A stretch of DNA of 64,000 nt, taken from the IMG/VR virus record IMGVR_UViG_3300018049_000017, positions 1 to 64,000 of that record. One strand, 5' to 3'. Both the position numbers and the translations under genes were made by a program. Source of the stretch: a virus. Numbering within the stretch: position 1 is the stretch's first letter; every line of letters starts with the position of its first letter. A model generated the notes under the pieces. It was not told the origin of the DNA and did no database searches. It saw only the letters and a list, made by a program, of their open reading frames with translations. This document shows, one piece after another, positions 16,962 to 25,163 of this stretch.

Positions 16962-18148
16962 GAATAGTTCAAAGTTATATTCCTTTTAACAAACATGCAC
17001 AGCCAGAAGCAATAATCGGAAAGGATTATGCTTATCTTGCTTTGCTAAGTTCCTTACAGCTTAAAAAAGTATACGGTAATGTTACTTTATATACATCTAA
17101 TAAATTAGCTGAAATGTTTGATAGTATGGACTTCCCATACGAATATAATACTTCGATTGATGATGAAAGAGCTGTTTATTTTGCAGCAGCTAAATTAAGA
17201 ACATTTATGGATCAAAAAGAACCTTTTATCCATTATGATCTTGATACTTTAGTATTTGAAAAACCTAATCTTGATGTTAAGACTTCACCATTTGTATTTT
17301 CTCATAAAGATATGCCTAATGGTGGATACTGGAAAAAAGATAGAGTTGTACCTAAACTAAAACATAAGGCAATAAATAAACTTATTCAAGATAGATGGTT
17401 TCAAAACCTAATGGATTCTTACCTATTAGCTTATTATAATACAACTTATCTCCCAAATGATTATCCTTCTCATTTGATCAACCCTAATAATATTCCTAAT
17501 ATGAATATCATTGCGGTGAAGGATCCTGAAACATTTAAGAAAGCTACAGCCATAGCAATGGATATTGCAAACAAGAACGAAAAGATATTTGCTAACAATT
17601 GGCTGGCTTCTAATTTTATAGAGCAGTTAACTATTCCTCTTTACCTAGAATTGTTCAGTGAGGATTATAGAAAAGCATTAGATGATAAAACTCCGTTAGG
17701 TTCTCCTTTTATGTTCGAAAAAGATCCTTTTACAGTTCCAAGCTTAGGAACATCAGAAGAGGATGTAAAAAGACAAGTAAATAACCTTCCGGAATATCCA
17801 TTTAAGTTCCAAAACTATTATGCTTGTGGTGAATGTTTAGAATGGCACAAGAAAGATATTCTAATCAACTCTAAAAAAGATCTTTTAAACAATCTAGATT
17901 TGTCCAAGGTTAAGTATGCACATATTGGAGGAGCAAATAAATCATTTGCATTGTGGCAAAGTATGATTATTCATACATTGATTGAAAACTACGGAGAAGA
18001 AACTTTATACAAAGTCACTAATCATTACAGAAAGATGCACGAGAGAGATAATATTCCTTATAAATTATCTACTGGTGAACAAGCATATGAAACTCTTACA
18101 GGTAACAAACTATTTAGTCAAAAATACTTATATAGTTATATAATATAG
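16958..18148 (+). CDS. Glycosyltransferase-like protein (DUF6734-like)
   Basis: The 396-residue protein starts RIVQSYIPFNKHAQPEAIIG and has FIHYDLDTLVFEKP near residue 90, where DLD is the metal site. PFVFSHKDMP, a long helical middle and YAHIGGANKSFALW follow. The layout matches DUF6734-type GT-A proteins. It is the last gene of its operon; the next promoter (18173) starts 25 bases after the stop. Confidence 0.6.
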   Translation: MRIVQSYIPFNKHAQPEAIIGKDYAYLALLSSLQLKKVYGNVTLYTSNKLAEMFDSMDFPYEYNTSIDDERAVYFAAAKLRTFMDQKEPFIHYDLDTLVFEKPNLDVKTSPFVFSHKDMPNGGYWKKDRVVPKLKHKAINKLIQDRWFQNLMDSYLLAYYNTTYLPNDYPSHLINPNNIPNMNIIAVKDPETFKKATAIAMDIANKNEKIFANNWLASNFIEQLTIPLYLELFSEDYRKALDDKTPLGSPFMFEKDPFTVPSLGTSEEDVKRQVNNLPEYPFKFQNYYACGECLEWHKKDILINSKKDLLNNLDLSKVKYAHIGGANKSFALWQSMIIHTLIENYGEETLYKVTNHYRKMHERDNIPYKLSTGEQAYETLTGNKLFSQKYLYSYII

Positions 18149-18172
18149 TTACAAAAATAACTATTAAAATAG

Positions 18173-18203
18173 TTGCCTAGGAACTTAATTTTTCGTATAT
18201 TTA
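18173..18203 (+). promoter_or_regulatory. Bacteroidota-type promoter
   Basis: TTG at 18173-18175, 20-base spacer, TATATTTA at 18196-18203, ATG at 18232. Just upstream is a perfect inverted repeat ACTATT-AA-AATAGT that runs into the TTG box. Confidence 0.8.
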
Positions 18204-18231
18204 AGTATATAAATTTTTAATCAAATAAGTT

Positions 18232-19077
18232 ATGTCAGATGTTATGTTTAGTTTCGAAGGTCAGCAAGATTATATGACTAAGGAACAATTAAAAGAAGTA
18301 TGTCCTTTAGCATTCGCTAAGGAAGCTACTAACCCAGACGTTAGTAAGAAATATCTATTCGTTAATACTGAAACGATTATAGATGATTTAGACAAATTAG
18401 GTTGGAAACCAGTTCAAGCTGCTCAAAGAAAAGGTAGATCTGGAACTTCAACTATCTTTTCAAAGCACATGGTTGCTTTCCAGAATCCAGAAATTATGAT
18501 TAAAGGAAAAGATGGCGATGATGCTTTCCCTAGAATTATTATGACGAACTCTCACGATGGTATGCAAGCGTTTAAATTTAGCGTTGGTATATTTAGATTA
18601 GTTTGTTCTAATGGTTTAGTTGTTGCTGATGAGCAGTTTAGTGATTTTAAAATTAAGCACAAAGGTTATACTTTTGGTGAACTTAGAAAAGTTGTTAAGC
18701 AAGCTGTTGCGGATCTTCCTAATAAGGTTAAGGTTCTTAACGATATGAAAAATAGAATTCTTACTCAAGATGAGAAGAATAAATTAGCTTTAGATGCTAT
18801 GTTAATTAGAGCTGGTATCGAACCAGGTTCTGAGAAAGCTGAAAAATTTAACTACGATGATGAGACTATCGAAGATATTTTAGATCCTACAAGAGATGAG
18901 GATAAAGGAGATAATCTTTGGAAAGTATTTAACGTAGTTCAAGAGAAGATTACTCAAGGAGACTTTCACGCTGCATTGAAAGGTGCTAAAGTTAGAAAGG
19001 TTAGAAAGATCAAATCATTTGAGAAAGATCTTGTAGTAAATAAAAAGCTGTTTAAGTTAGCTACAGCATTAGTTTAA
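18232..19077 (+). CDS. DUF932/DUF945-like protein
   Basis: The 281-residue protein has the central features of DUF932: a beta-rich middle with PRIIMTNSHDGMQAFKFSVGIFRLVCSNGLVV (NSHDG, then R-x-x-C-x-N-G) and a basic helical end (GAKVRKVRKIKSFEKD). Such proteins are common in plasmids and phages and their role is unknown. It has its own promoter and a strong terminator, which suggests a separately controlled, well expressed gene. Confidence 0.8.
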   Translation: MSDVMFSFEGQQDYMTKEQLKEVCPLAFAKEATNPDVSKKYLFVNTETIIDDLDKLGWKPVQAAQRKGRSGTSTIFSKHMVAFQNPEIMIKGKDGDDAFPRIIMTNSHDGMQAFKFSVGIFRLVCSNGLVVADEQFSDFKIKHKGYTFGELRKVVKQAVADLPNKVKVLNDMKNRILTQDEKNKLALDAMLIRAGIEPGSEKAEKFNYDDETIEDILDPTRDEDKGDNLWKVFNVVQEKITQGDFHAALKGAKVRKVRKIKSFEKDLVVNKKLFKLATALV

Positions 19078-19093
19078 TTAATTATTGTAAGTT

Positions 19094-19124
19094 GGGAGAG
19101 GGCTTATACCCTCTCTTTGCTTTT
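19094..19124 (+). terminator. Rho-independent terminator
   Basis: Perfect 7-base stem GAGAGGG (19096-19102) and CCCTCTC (19109-19115) with a 6-base loop, followed by TTTGCTTTT. It lies 17 bases after the DUF932 stop and before the lipoprotein ATG at 19128. Confidence 0.85.
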
Positions 19125-19127
19125 GTT

Positions 19128-20351
19128 ATGAAAAGGTTATTTAATATTATATTAATCTTTCTACTACTATTGGCTTTGTTTAGTTGTGAGAAAGAAGAGT
19201 TAGAAGGACCAGGTCCTATTTTTGATTGTGTTACTTGTTATGATCAAAATACTAACTATAAGGTTGAACATTGGAAAATAGACTTTCCGATGATACACAA
19301 CGACTATTACGAATCTAAAACGGAGAATGGTCCTAACTGGGGAGCTCCAACAGATTTTCTTATAGTAGATTACGATAATGACGGATACCTAGATGCGGTT
19401 ACAGGTGATTCTGATTATACATCTAGTTTTGCTGGAGTAGCAAACCGAAGGTACTTTAAGTTCTTTAAAGGTAGTCCTAATGGAGATTTAACTTTAGATA
19501 CTAGATCTCAGTATCAAAATATAGTTGGACCTATACATGGTGCGACATCTTTTTTAGGGGATTATAATAATGATGGCAGACCGGATATGGTTTTTATTGA
19601 TAGCGGAGTAGATGATCAGACCGGAACAGGAGCAGCTCCAGGATCTTATCCTATCATTTTGATGAGTAATGAACAAGGTTATTACGATAGGGTAGCATAT
19701 GAAAATGCTTATGGTGCATTTCATGATGGAGCATCCGCAGATATAGATAATGATGGAGATTTGGATATAGTCCTTCCTAGATGGGTCACTATGATAAATC
19801 AAGGAGATGGAACTTTTAGTATACAACCTTTTCCAATTGAGACTATAGATGATCCAACTACTTTAGTTATAGCTGATTTAGATAATGATGGAATGTTAGA
19901 ATGGATTTATGGCTCAGGAACTATGTATCAACCTCCAGGAGCATATCGTCACAGATCCTGGATTGGTAATCCTGTAGAAGGAATTAAAGATATTATTCCA
20001 CATGTTGATAACTTTGGAATATTTTTAGATGTGAAGTTTTGGGATATTGACAATGACGGAGTGCTAGAAATGGTAGTCAATAGAGCATCAGATCAAAATC
20101 ATCCTCAAGGTCATTGGATAGCATGGCATATGCAAGTGTTAGATTATACTGATGATGGTGTTATAGATATTACTAACAGTACTATCGAACAGAATACCTA
20201 TTATCCTACAACTCCTGGTTTAGGGTTTGGATGGATTAGTTCTATCAATATTAGAGAAGATAAATATGGAAATGTTTTCCTATTCTCTGATGATGGAAAT
20301 ACATATGTTAAATGGAAGTTAGAGAATGGATTTTTCAAAAGAGTTCTTTGA
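19128..20351 (+). CDS. FG-GAP/VCBS-repeat lipoprotein
   Basis: The ATG at 19128 gives a 407-residue protein with a clear lipoprotein signal (FLLLLALFSC, Cys20). Five calcium-loop motifs of the form D-x-D/N-x-D-G follow: VDYDNDGYLD, DYNNDGRPD, ADIDNDGDLD, ADLDNDGMLE and WDIDNDGVLE. This is the FG-GAP/VCBS beta-propeller type of secreted and surface proteins, which is unusual in a phage. It is probably exported and lipid-anchored in the host envelope; superinfection exclusion or receptor masking are guesses. It lies between a terminator and a promoter, so how it is transcribed is unclear. Confidence 0.85.
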   Translation: MKRLFNIILIFLLLLALFSCEKEELEGPGPIFDCVTCYDQNTNYKVEHWKIDFPMIHNDYYESKTENGPNWGAPTDFLIVDYDNDGYLDAVTGDSDYTSSFAGVANRRYFKFFKGSPNGDLTLDTRSQYQNIVGPIHGATSFLGDYNNDGRPDMVFIDSGVDDQTGTGAAPGSYPIILMSNEQGYYDRVAYENAYGAFHDGASADIDNDGDLDIVLPRWVTMINQGDGTFSIQPFPIETIDDPTTLVIADLDNDGMLEWIYGSGTMYQPPGAYRHRSWIGNPVEGIKDIIPHVDNFGIFLDVKFWDIDNDGVLEMVVNRASDQNHPQGHWIAWHMQVLDYTDDGVIDITNSTIEQNTYYPTTPGLGFGWISSINIREDKYGNVFLFSDDGNTYVKWKLENGFFKRVL

Positions 20352-20377
20352 TCCCATTATTTTTTTTCGTATATTAT
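20348..20377 (+). promoter_or_regulatory. Bacteroidota-type promoter (weaker match)
   Basis: TTG at 20348-20350 (part of TTTG), a 19-base spacer with a long T tract, then TATATTAT at 20370-20377; ATG at 20392. It overlaps the end of the lipoprotein gene and lacks the CTGC core. Confidence 0.65.
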
Positions 20378-20391
20378 AAATAAAAGAAGTT

Positions 20392-20580
20392 ATGATTGAA
20401 TATTATTACGTACCAAGTACTAGAATTACTTCTAGGATTGCTGATCTTGTAATGCAAGGATGGCAAATAGGCATTGATGGTTACCACTACGACAGGTTGT
20501 CAAGAAGACCAAAAGGTAGAGCGATTATGCAAAGGTTAGTCAATGAAGAAAAACAAGAAAGAATTATTATTTATGCTTAA
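20392..20580 (+). CDS. Small hypothetical protein
   Basis: The 62-residue protein (MIEYYYVPSTRITSRIADLV start) has a Tyr-rich N-terminus and a basic middle (YDRLSRRPKGRAIMQRL). It starts after a GAAGTTATG leader of the repeated promoter type. No family is recognised. It overlaps the membrane protein gene by 38 bases, or by 8 if that starts later. Confidence 0.55.
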   Translation: MIEYYYVPSTRITSRIADLVMQGWQIGIDGYHYDRLSRRPKGRAIMQRLVNEEKQERIIIYA

Positions 20581-20935
20581 GATTGGAGACTTAGGTTTAG
20601 GTATGCTTATGTTTTTTGTAGCACACCTATTAACCTTTTATCAACTAAATGGTCAGTTCCTTAAATCTACTGACTGGTTTAGAAACAATGAGTTTATTGT
20701 AGCATCAGCTGGAATTATTTTATCCTATTTTTATATCTGGGGTACAAAATATACAGTTTCCGGAACGGATGATCTTTTATGGCCAGCTAGATTTATCGGA
20801 TTTAGTATTGGTATGCTACTTTATGCTCTTTTAGTAAATTATCATTTTAGTGAGAGTATGAATGCTAAGACATGGGTCAGTTTATCTCTTTGCGTTCTAC
20901 TTATATGTATACAGGTATTTTGGAAAGTTAAATAG
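20543..20935 (+). CDS. Four-helix membrane protein
   Basis: The 130-residue protein has four hydrophobic segments (about residues 11-31, 50-67, 84-101 and 109-126) and a basic N-terminus (MKKNKKE), so the N-terminus is probably cytoplasmic. An alternative ATG at 20573 would remove ten residues. The function is unknown. It directly precedes an SGNH gene with no gap. Confidence 0.65.
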   Translation: MKKNKKELLFMLKIGDLGLGMLMFFVAHLLTFYQLNGQFLKSTDWFRNNEFIVASAGIILSYFYIWGTKYTVSGTDDLLWPARFIGFSIGMLLYALLVNYHFSESMNAKTWVSLSLCVLLICIQVFWKVK

Positions 20936-21640
20936 ATGGCAAAAGCATTCTTTTTTGGAGATAGTTTTACAAGAGGAGATGGGTTGTTAGATCCAGAATT
21001 GATTCCTAATATAGATAATATTCCTCATTGGACAGAATATGTTGCTACTGAGCTTGGCTATTCTGAGTATGAAAATCATGGTAGGCAGGGTAATTCTAAT
21101 GATGAAATACTGTTAGATATTATTTCTACTATGGGTGAGTTTAATGATGGTGATTTAGTTTGTATCGGACAAACGTTTATGGAAAGACAAATTTTTCCAT
21201 GTTGGAGGATAGATAAAGTAGATAGAACAGGAAGGTTAGAATATAAAGATAGACATGAATGGATTACAAGAGTAGGTAGTACGAATGCAGGTGTTGATGA
21301 TCTTTTTCATCCTGAGGTACAAAAAAAGTTTGCAATGGAATCTGGGGAGTACATGGGAGATATGGTCATAGGAACTCAGGCGTATATTTCGTTTGTTAAG
21401 ACCAGAATGCCTGCTCATTTTCAGCAATATTATAGATTTAGATTTGCAGAACTAGCCAGGTACTTAAATAAAATAGGAGTTCAGGTTTACTTATGGGACG
21501 TGCCCGATAATTGTCCTGATTATGAATCAATAAAGAAATTTACAAACGGGCAGATTATGGACGGACATTGGTCTTGGAACGGTAGTTTATTGTTTGGCAA
21601 AAAGGTTGTAAAAGATATTAAAAAAGGTAAATATATTTAA
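20936..21640 (+). CDS. SGNH/GDSL hydrolase-like protein
   Basis: The 234-residue protein starts AKAFFFGDSFTRGDGLLDPE (block I GDSF with the nucleophile Ser), has NHGRQGNSNDEILLDI (block II-III, Gly and Asn) and ends with IMDGHWSWNGSLLFGKKV (D-x-H at block V). It is a more complete SGNH set than most of the others here. It probably removes or adds acyl groups on a glycan. It lies between a membrane protein and another small membrane protein. Confidence 0.75.
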   Translation: MAKAFFFGDSFTRGDGLLDPELIPNIDNIPHWTEYVATELGYSEYENHGRQGNSNDEILLDIISTMGEFNDGDLVCIGQTFMERQIFPCWRIDKVDRTGRLEYKDRHEWITRVGSTNAGVDDLFHPEVQKKFAMESGEYMGDMVIGTQAYISFVKTRMPAHFQQYYRFRFAELARYLNKIGVQVYLWDVPDNCPDYESIKKFTNGQIMDGHWSWNGSLLFGKKVVKDIKKGKYI

Positions 21641-21641
21641 A

Positions 21642-21863
21642 ATGATTGAAATAATTCAAATATTACAAATTATAGGATTGTATTTAGCCACAGGCTTTAT
21701 ATGGTCTAAGTTTATAGAGTATTGTGTTGTAGGCAAGGTACCAGGATCTGTTGGTATGCCTTTTTCTACAAAAGATCACGTTTGGCAAATGACACTATGG
21801 CCTCTCAGTGTGATAATTTTTATTTTTCACATAATTCGAAACTTATTTAACGGAGAATATTAA
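21642..21863 (+). CDS. Small membrane protein
   Basis: The 73-residue protein has two hydrophobic segments (about residues 3-20 and 50-66) separated by a polar loop (VVGKVPGSVGMPFSTKDHVW). The function is unknown. The stop overlaps the start of the flavoprotein gene (TAATG), so it may be a membrane partner for that reductase. Confidence 0.6.
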   Translation: MIEIIQILQIIGLYLATGFIWSKFIEYCVVGKVPGSVGMPFSTKDHVWQMTLWPLSVIIFIFHIIRNLFNGEY

Positions 21864-22576
21864 TGAACGTATTAGTATTAGAGGAGATTATTAAAGTTAC
21901 CTCTACTAACTGGAGATTTATATTTTCAGATCCTTTAGTAGATAAACTTAATTTTATACCAGGTCAGTTAGTTCAGTTATTAGCAAGACCAGGAGAAGAA
22001 AATGCAGTTATTAGAAATTACTCAGTAGCCTCCTGGCCTGATGGGACTAATAGATTAGAGATTATTATCACTTATCTTGAAGGAGGACAAATGAGTGAAT
22101 ACTTATTTAAAGAAGCTAAAGTAGGAGATGAATTTGCTTATAGAGGCCCAATGGGTGTATTTACTCTTCCTGATAATTTAGAAGAAAGAGAAATATTCTT
22201 TGTAGCCACAGGTTCAGGAGTATCTCCTTTTAGATCCATGCTAGGTAACATCTACAATAAGAAGATTCCTTTCAAAGGTATTAACTTATTCTTTGGTACA
22301 AGAACAGAGAATGACCTCTTATATAGAGATGAATTTGAATTATACGAAAGAGAGTTAGTAAACTTTAACTATCATCCAGTTCTTTCTAGAGAAAAAGTAG
22401 ACGGGATTAAAAGCGGTTGGGTGCATCCTCATTATCTAGAATTTGCTAATCTTTTAGATCAAAGACCATTAGTTTATTTCTGTGGTTGGGATAGAATGAT
22501 AAGTAATGGTAGAAAGTTACTAGCAGAAAAAGGTTATGAAATGACTAAAGATATCAGAGTAGAAATATTTGGGTAG
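21863..22576 (+). CDS. Ferredoxin-NADP(+) reductase-family flavoprotein
   Basis: The 237-residue protein has the FAD-binding RNYSVAS motif (residues 51-57), a flavin GGQMSEYL segment, and the NAD(P) motif ATGSGVSPFRSML (about residues 115-127). FFGTRTENDLLY and YFCGWDRMI follow near the end, with the terminal EIFG. All are in the order of the FNR superfamily. No ferredoxin or flavodoxin gene is in the window, so it must use a host or distant phage partner. It could supply electrons to an oxygenase. This is an unusual auxiliary metabolic gene for a phage. Confidence 0.85.
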   Translation: MNVLVLEEIIKVTSTNWRFIFSDPLVDKLNFIPGQLVQLLARPGEENAVIRNYSVASWPDGTNRLEIIITYLEGGQMSEYLFKEAKVGDEFAYRGPMGVFTLPDNLEEREIFFVATGSGVSPFRSMLGNIYNKKIPFKGINLFFGTRTENDLLYRDEFELYERELVNFNYHPVLSREKVDGIKSGWVHPHYLEFANLLDQRPLVYFCGWDRMISNGRKLLAEKGYEMTKDIRVEIFG

Positions 22577-23316
22577 TGCAGTTCAAAAGACTCATAGCGT
22601 TTGGGGATAGTTTTACTTTCGGGCATGGTCTTCCTGATTGTCAATCTATGGACGGAATTGGTCCAGGCGATGAACCAAGTAAGTTAGGTTTTGTTTCTGA
22701 GTTAGCTAATAGTCTAAATATTAAAGAAGTACTTAACTTTGCATCTCCAGGAGCCTCTAATAGGTTTATTTGCACTAGTATTTTAAACTTTCCTGAATTT
22801 AAACCAGATGACTTAATCTTAACTCAATTTACTTATCACGAAAGAGATTATTATTGGAATGAAGATGGACAATCACAGTTTGTAGGTTCTTGGAATTTTG
22901 AAGAAGATCCTTTTGGTAAATACTTTGCTAGTAGAACTTATAAAGAAGCATTTCAAAGGTCCTATGAAGCTATATTGCTTTCTATTCTCTATTTAAAAAA
23001 ACAACACGGAGTTAACTTTGGATTTATAACTCCATCACCAGATGGGTTAGAATATTCTATATCTACAACGGATAAAACTATCTTAGATGAAGAAGCTGTA
23101 GTAAAGAATAGCAAACATAACAAATTTGTAGCTAACAGTATAGATACAGTTAATTCTTTTTTGAATGTTCAAGATGAGTACAAAGAAGCTAGTCTTTTTC
23201 ATTTTGGTGTTAAAGATTTTGCTCCTGATAATTTACATTGGGGGTTGAAGAGTAACAAGCACTTTGCTCAAATATTGACAAATAGATTTGGTAAAAAACG
23301 TACGATTTTACATTAA
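22576..23316 (+). CDS. SGNH/GDSL hydrolase-like protein
   Basis: The 246-residue protein starts at GTG, the only start that overlaps the previous stop region. It has LIAFGDSFTFGHGLPD (block I), FASPGASNRFICTS (block II/III with Gly and Asn), and PDNLHWGLKSNKHFAQIL (D-x-x-H). All main SGNH positions are present. It is the last gene before the promoter at 23334. Confidence 0.75.
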   Translation: MQFKRLIAFGDSFTFGHGLPDCQSMDGIGPGDEPSKLGFVSELANSLNIKEVLNFASPGASNRFICTSILNFPEFKPDDLILTQFTYHERDYYWNEDGQSQFVGSWNFEEDPFGKYFASRTYKEAFQRSYEAILLSILYLKKQHGVNFGFITPSPDGLEYSISTTDKTILDEEAVVKNSKHNKFVANSIDTVNSFLNVQDEYKEASLFHFGVKDFAPDNLHWGLKSNKHFAQILTNRFGKKRTILH

Positions 23317-23333
23317 AATAACTTGTAAAACAG

Positions 23334-23364
23334 TTGTAAGTCTGCAGTTTTTTTCTTATATTTA
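23334..23364 (+). promoter_or_regulatory. Bacteroidota-type promoter
   Basis: TTG at 23334-23336, 20-base spacer with AGTCTGC and a T tract, TATATTTA at 23357-23364; ATG at 23389 after AAAGGTT. Confidence 0.85.
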
Positions 23365-23388
23365 AGTATAAATATTTAATTAAAGGTT

Positions 23389-24174
23389 ATGACAAAAGCA
23401 CAAATTTTAGACGCTATCATAGAGAAGAAAAGAGACCTTCTTAGTGAAGCAAAAGCAAACTATTTTAAAGTCAAAAAGTCTAGAGATAGTAAGTATTTTA
23501 CTATTATTCAAGATTACTTCGGTGGTGATTCTATCTCTAATGAAGAGGTTTATATAGAAAAACCTAAACATGGAGGTACTACATATGAAGTTAGGAGACC
23601 TCATCCTGAATACTCATATGATAAAGAGTTATTTACTATTAGAGTTAATGAAGATTGGAGAGAAGGTGGTTTTTCCGATATTACCACTTCTGTGTACTCT
23701 ACTTCAGATAAATCTAGATATGAATTAGAAAGATTAGTCACTGTAGGAGAAGTTGCTTTGATTATTTTAGATCATGGTGATGATATGATAGCTGCTTTTA
23801 ACACAGTTACTGAGAAGTATAAAAAGAGATACAACAAAGCTCTAACTGAGGTTAATAGTATTGAAAAAGATATTAATTCTCTTATCAATGAGAAGAATCA
23901 AACATTCCTAGATATAGCATCTGCTAAACTTAATGGAGAAGGATTAAAGTTCGACGGTAAGAAGAAAGGTACTATTGATCTAAGATGGGATTGGACCTTG
24001 AGAGGAATTACCTCTGCAAGGATTATAAGAACAACTGCTTCTGGAAAGTCTGCTGATATTGAGATTAGTTGTTACGGAGAAACTCCTAGAATTTACGAAA
24101 AAGTGAGAACTAGTAATATTGAGGCTCTTGAATGGCAGTATAGAGATTACGTTATTAACGCAGAAACAGAATAA
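23389..24174 (+). CDS. Hypothetical coiled-coil protein
   Basis: The 261-residue protein is largely helical and polar. It begins with a lysine-rich helix, has an Asp/Glu-rich middle and a long helical segment (NKALTEVNSIEKDINSLINE, about residues 152-171) likely to form a coiled coil, and ends in a small beta-type domain (TASGKSADIEISCYGETPRI). No family is recognised. It stands alone behind its own promoter and is followed by a GC-rich hairpin. Confidence 0.65.
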   Translation: MTKAQILDAIIEKKRDLLSEAKANYFKVKKSRDSKYFTIIQDYFGGDSISNEEVYIEKPKHGGTTYEVRRPHPEYSYDKELFTIRVNEDWREGGFSDITTSVYSTSDKSRYELERLVTVGEVALIILDHGDDMIAAFNTVTEKYKKRYNKALTEVNSIEKDINSLINEKNQTFLDIASAKLNGEGLKFDGKKKGTIDLRWDWTLRGITSARIIRTTASGKSADIEISCYGETPRIYEKVRTSNIEALEWQYRDYVINAETE

Positions 24175-24193
24175 TTGTTCATAACCTGGTGAT

Positions 24194-24210
24194 GGGGGCG
24201 TCCTGCCCCC
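24194..24210 (+). terminator. GC-rich hairpin, probable terminator
   Basis: Perfect 6-base stem GGGGGC (24194-24199) and GCCCCC (24205-24210) with a GTCCT loop, 20 bases after the previous stop. No T tract follows, so it may be a transcription stop without U-run or an mRNA-stabilising hairpin. Confidence 0.5.
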
Positions 24211-24229
24211 TGATCCTAATATTAGAATT

Positions 24230-24484
24230 ATGGAATTTAAAAATTTAGGATTTATACAGCACCCAGTAGTAAAGGGTATTATTGCTCAAGTATTTACCAA
24301 TGAGGGTAAACGTATTTCAATAGTATGCGGAGAGGGTATGTATAGTTCTTCTAGAACTGGTAATAGACAGGCATGTTCTAGTGTAGAAGATGCTGCTAGT
24401 TTCGAAGTAATGATAGGAGATGCTGATCCATTAGGATGGCAATCAAGAGAGGATATAGATAAGATCTTAGCAGAGAATTTCTAA
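24230..24484 (+). CDS. Small hypothetical protein
   Basis: The 84-residue protein is beta-rich in its first half (GIIAQVFTNEGKRISIVCGE), with Ser-rich loops and a final helix. I do not recognise it. It follows a hairpin rather than a full promoter and is 9 bases upstream of a very short membrane ORF. Confidence 0.55.
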   Translation: MEFKNLGFIQHPVVKGIIAQVFTNEGKRISIVCGEGMYSSSRTGNRQACSSVEDAASFEVMIGDADPLGWQSREDIDKILAENF

Positions 24485-24493
24485 TTTATAATA

Positions 24494-24604
24494 ATGAGTA
24501 AAGATAGGCTTTTAGTAATTTTATTGATTTCGATTCCATTGTATGTTATCGCTATATCATTTGTATCGTTGCTGATAGCCTTATCTAACTCAATATGTTT
24601 TTAA
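24494..24604 (+). CDS. Single-helix membrane peptide (36 aa)
   Basis: A 36-residue frame encodes a charged start (MSKDR), one long hydrophobic helix (residues 6-31) and a polar tail ending in Cys-Phe. The stop is 1 base before the next ATG. Short phage membrane peptides of this kind can be lysis or exclusion factors, but no evidence for either is visible here. Confidence 0.45.
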   Translation: MSKDRLLVILLISIPLYVIAISFVSLLIALSNSICF

Positions 24605-24605
24605 T

Positions 24606-25133
24606 ATGCAAACATTTCTACCTTATAGAAACTTTAAAAAATCTCTCGAGAGTTTAGATGATAAACGTCTAGGCAAACAGAGAGTTGAAACATTTCAGAT
24701 TTTAAATAATCTGTTAGGACGTCCAAAGAAGGACGGTACGCCTTATAAAGGTTGGACTAATCATCCTTGTTGTGTTATGTGGAGAGGATATGAAGATGCT
24801 CTTAAATTATATTTGAACGAAAGTATCAACGTTTGGATAGCTAGAGGAAAGAACAATACAATGGAGTATGAAGAGTTTAATGTATGGAGAATTAAGATGC
24901 CTTGGTGGCTAGGATATGAGCCTTTCCATTCTTCTCATAGAGCTAATCTTTTGAGAAAGGATCCCGAATACTACAGTCAACATGGATGGACTGAAAATCC
25001 AGCTGATCCTTATGTATGGCATGATAAAGAAAACATGTGGTATAAGCAGCATGTAGGTATTCCAAAGAAAGAATATTTTACGGAAACAACTAGTGAAAAA
25101 GTTGTTAGTCTGCAGAATTATTCATATATTTAG
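24606..25133 (+). CDS. Pyrimidine-dimer DNA glycosylase-like protein (DenV/MSMEG_6728-type)
   Basis: The 175-residue protein begins MQTFLPYRNFKKSLESLDDK, then RLGKQRVETFQIL and a TNHPCCVMWRGYEDAL segment. This is the N-terminal pattern of the MSMEG_6728/DenV-like family (LDxKRLGKQRxE and HPxxxMW). In such enzymes the N-terminal region acts in UV-damage repair (glycosylase and AP lyase). The C-terminal part is family-variable. A promoter overlaps its last 30 bases (25102-25132). A repair role is likely but the catalytic residues cannot be confirmed. Confidence 0.75.
   Translation: MQTFLPYRNFKKSLESLDDKRLGKQRVETFQILNNLLGRPKKDGTPYKGWTNHPCCVMWRGYEDALKLYLNESINVWIARGKNNTMEYEEFNVWRIKMPWWLGYEPFHSSHRANLLRKDPEYYSQHGWTENPADPYVWHDKENMWYKQHVGIPKKEYFTETTSEKVVSLQNYSYI
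25102..25132 (+). promoter_or_regulatory. Bacteroidota-type promoter within a coding end
   Basis: TTG at 25102-25104, 20-base spacer with AGTCTGC, TATATTTA at 25125-25132; the leader contains AAGGTT followed by ATA instead of the usual ATG. The promoter DNA codes the last residues of the upstream gene. Confidence 0.8.
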
Positions 25134-25163
25134 GTATAAATTAAAATTAAGGTTATAAGATAT

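Noticed and set aside
19092-19130. Longer start for the FG-GAP lipoprotein
   Set aside because: The extra N-terminal residues would be coded by the terminator hairpin and would spoil the signal peptide; the ATG at 19128 gives a clean lipoprotein signal.
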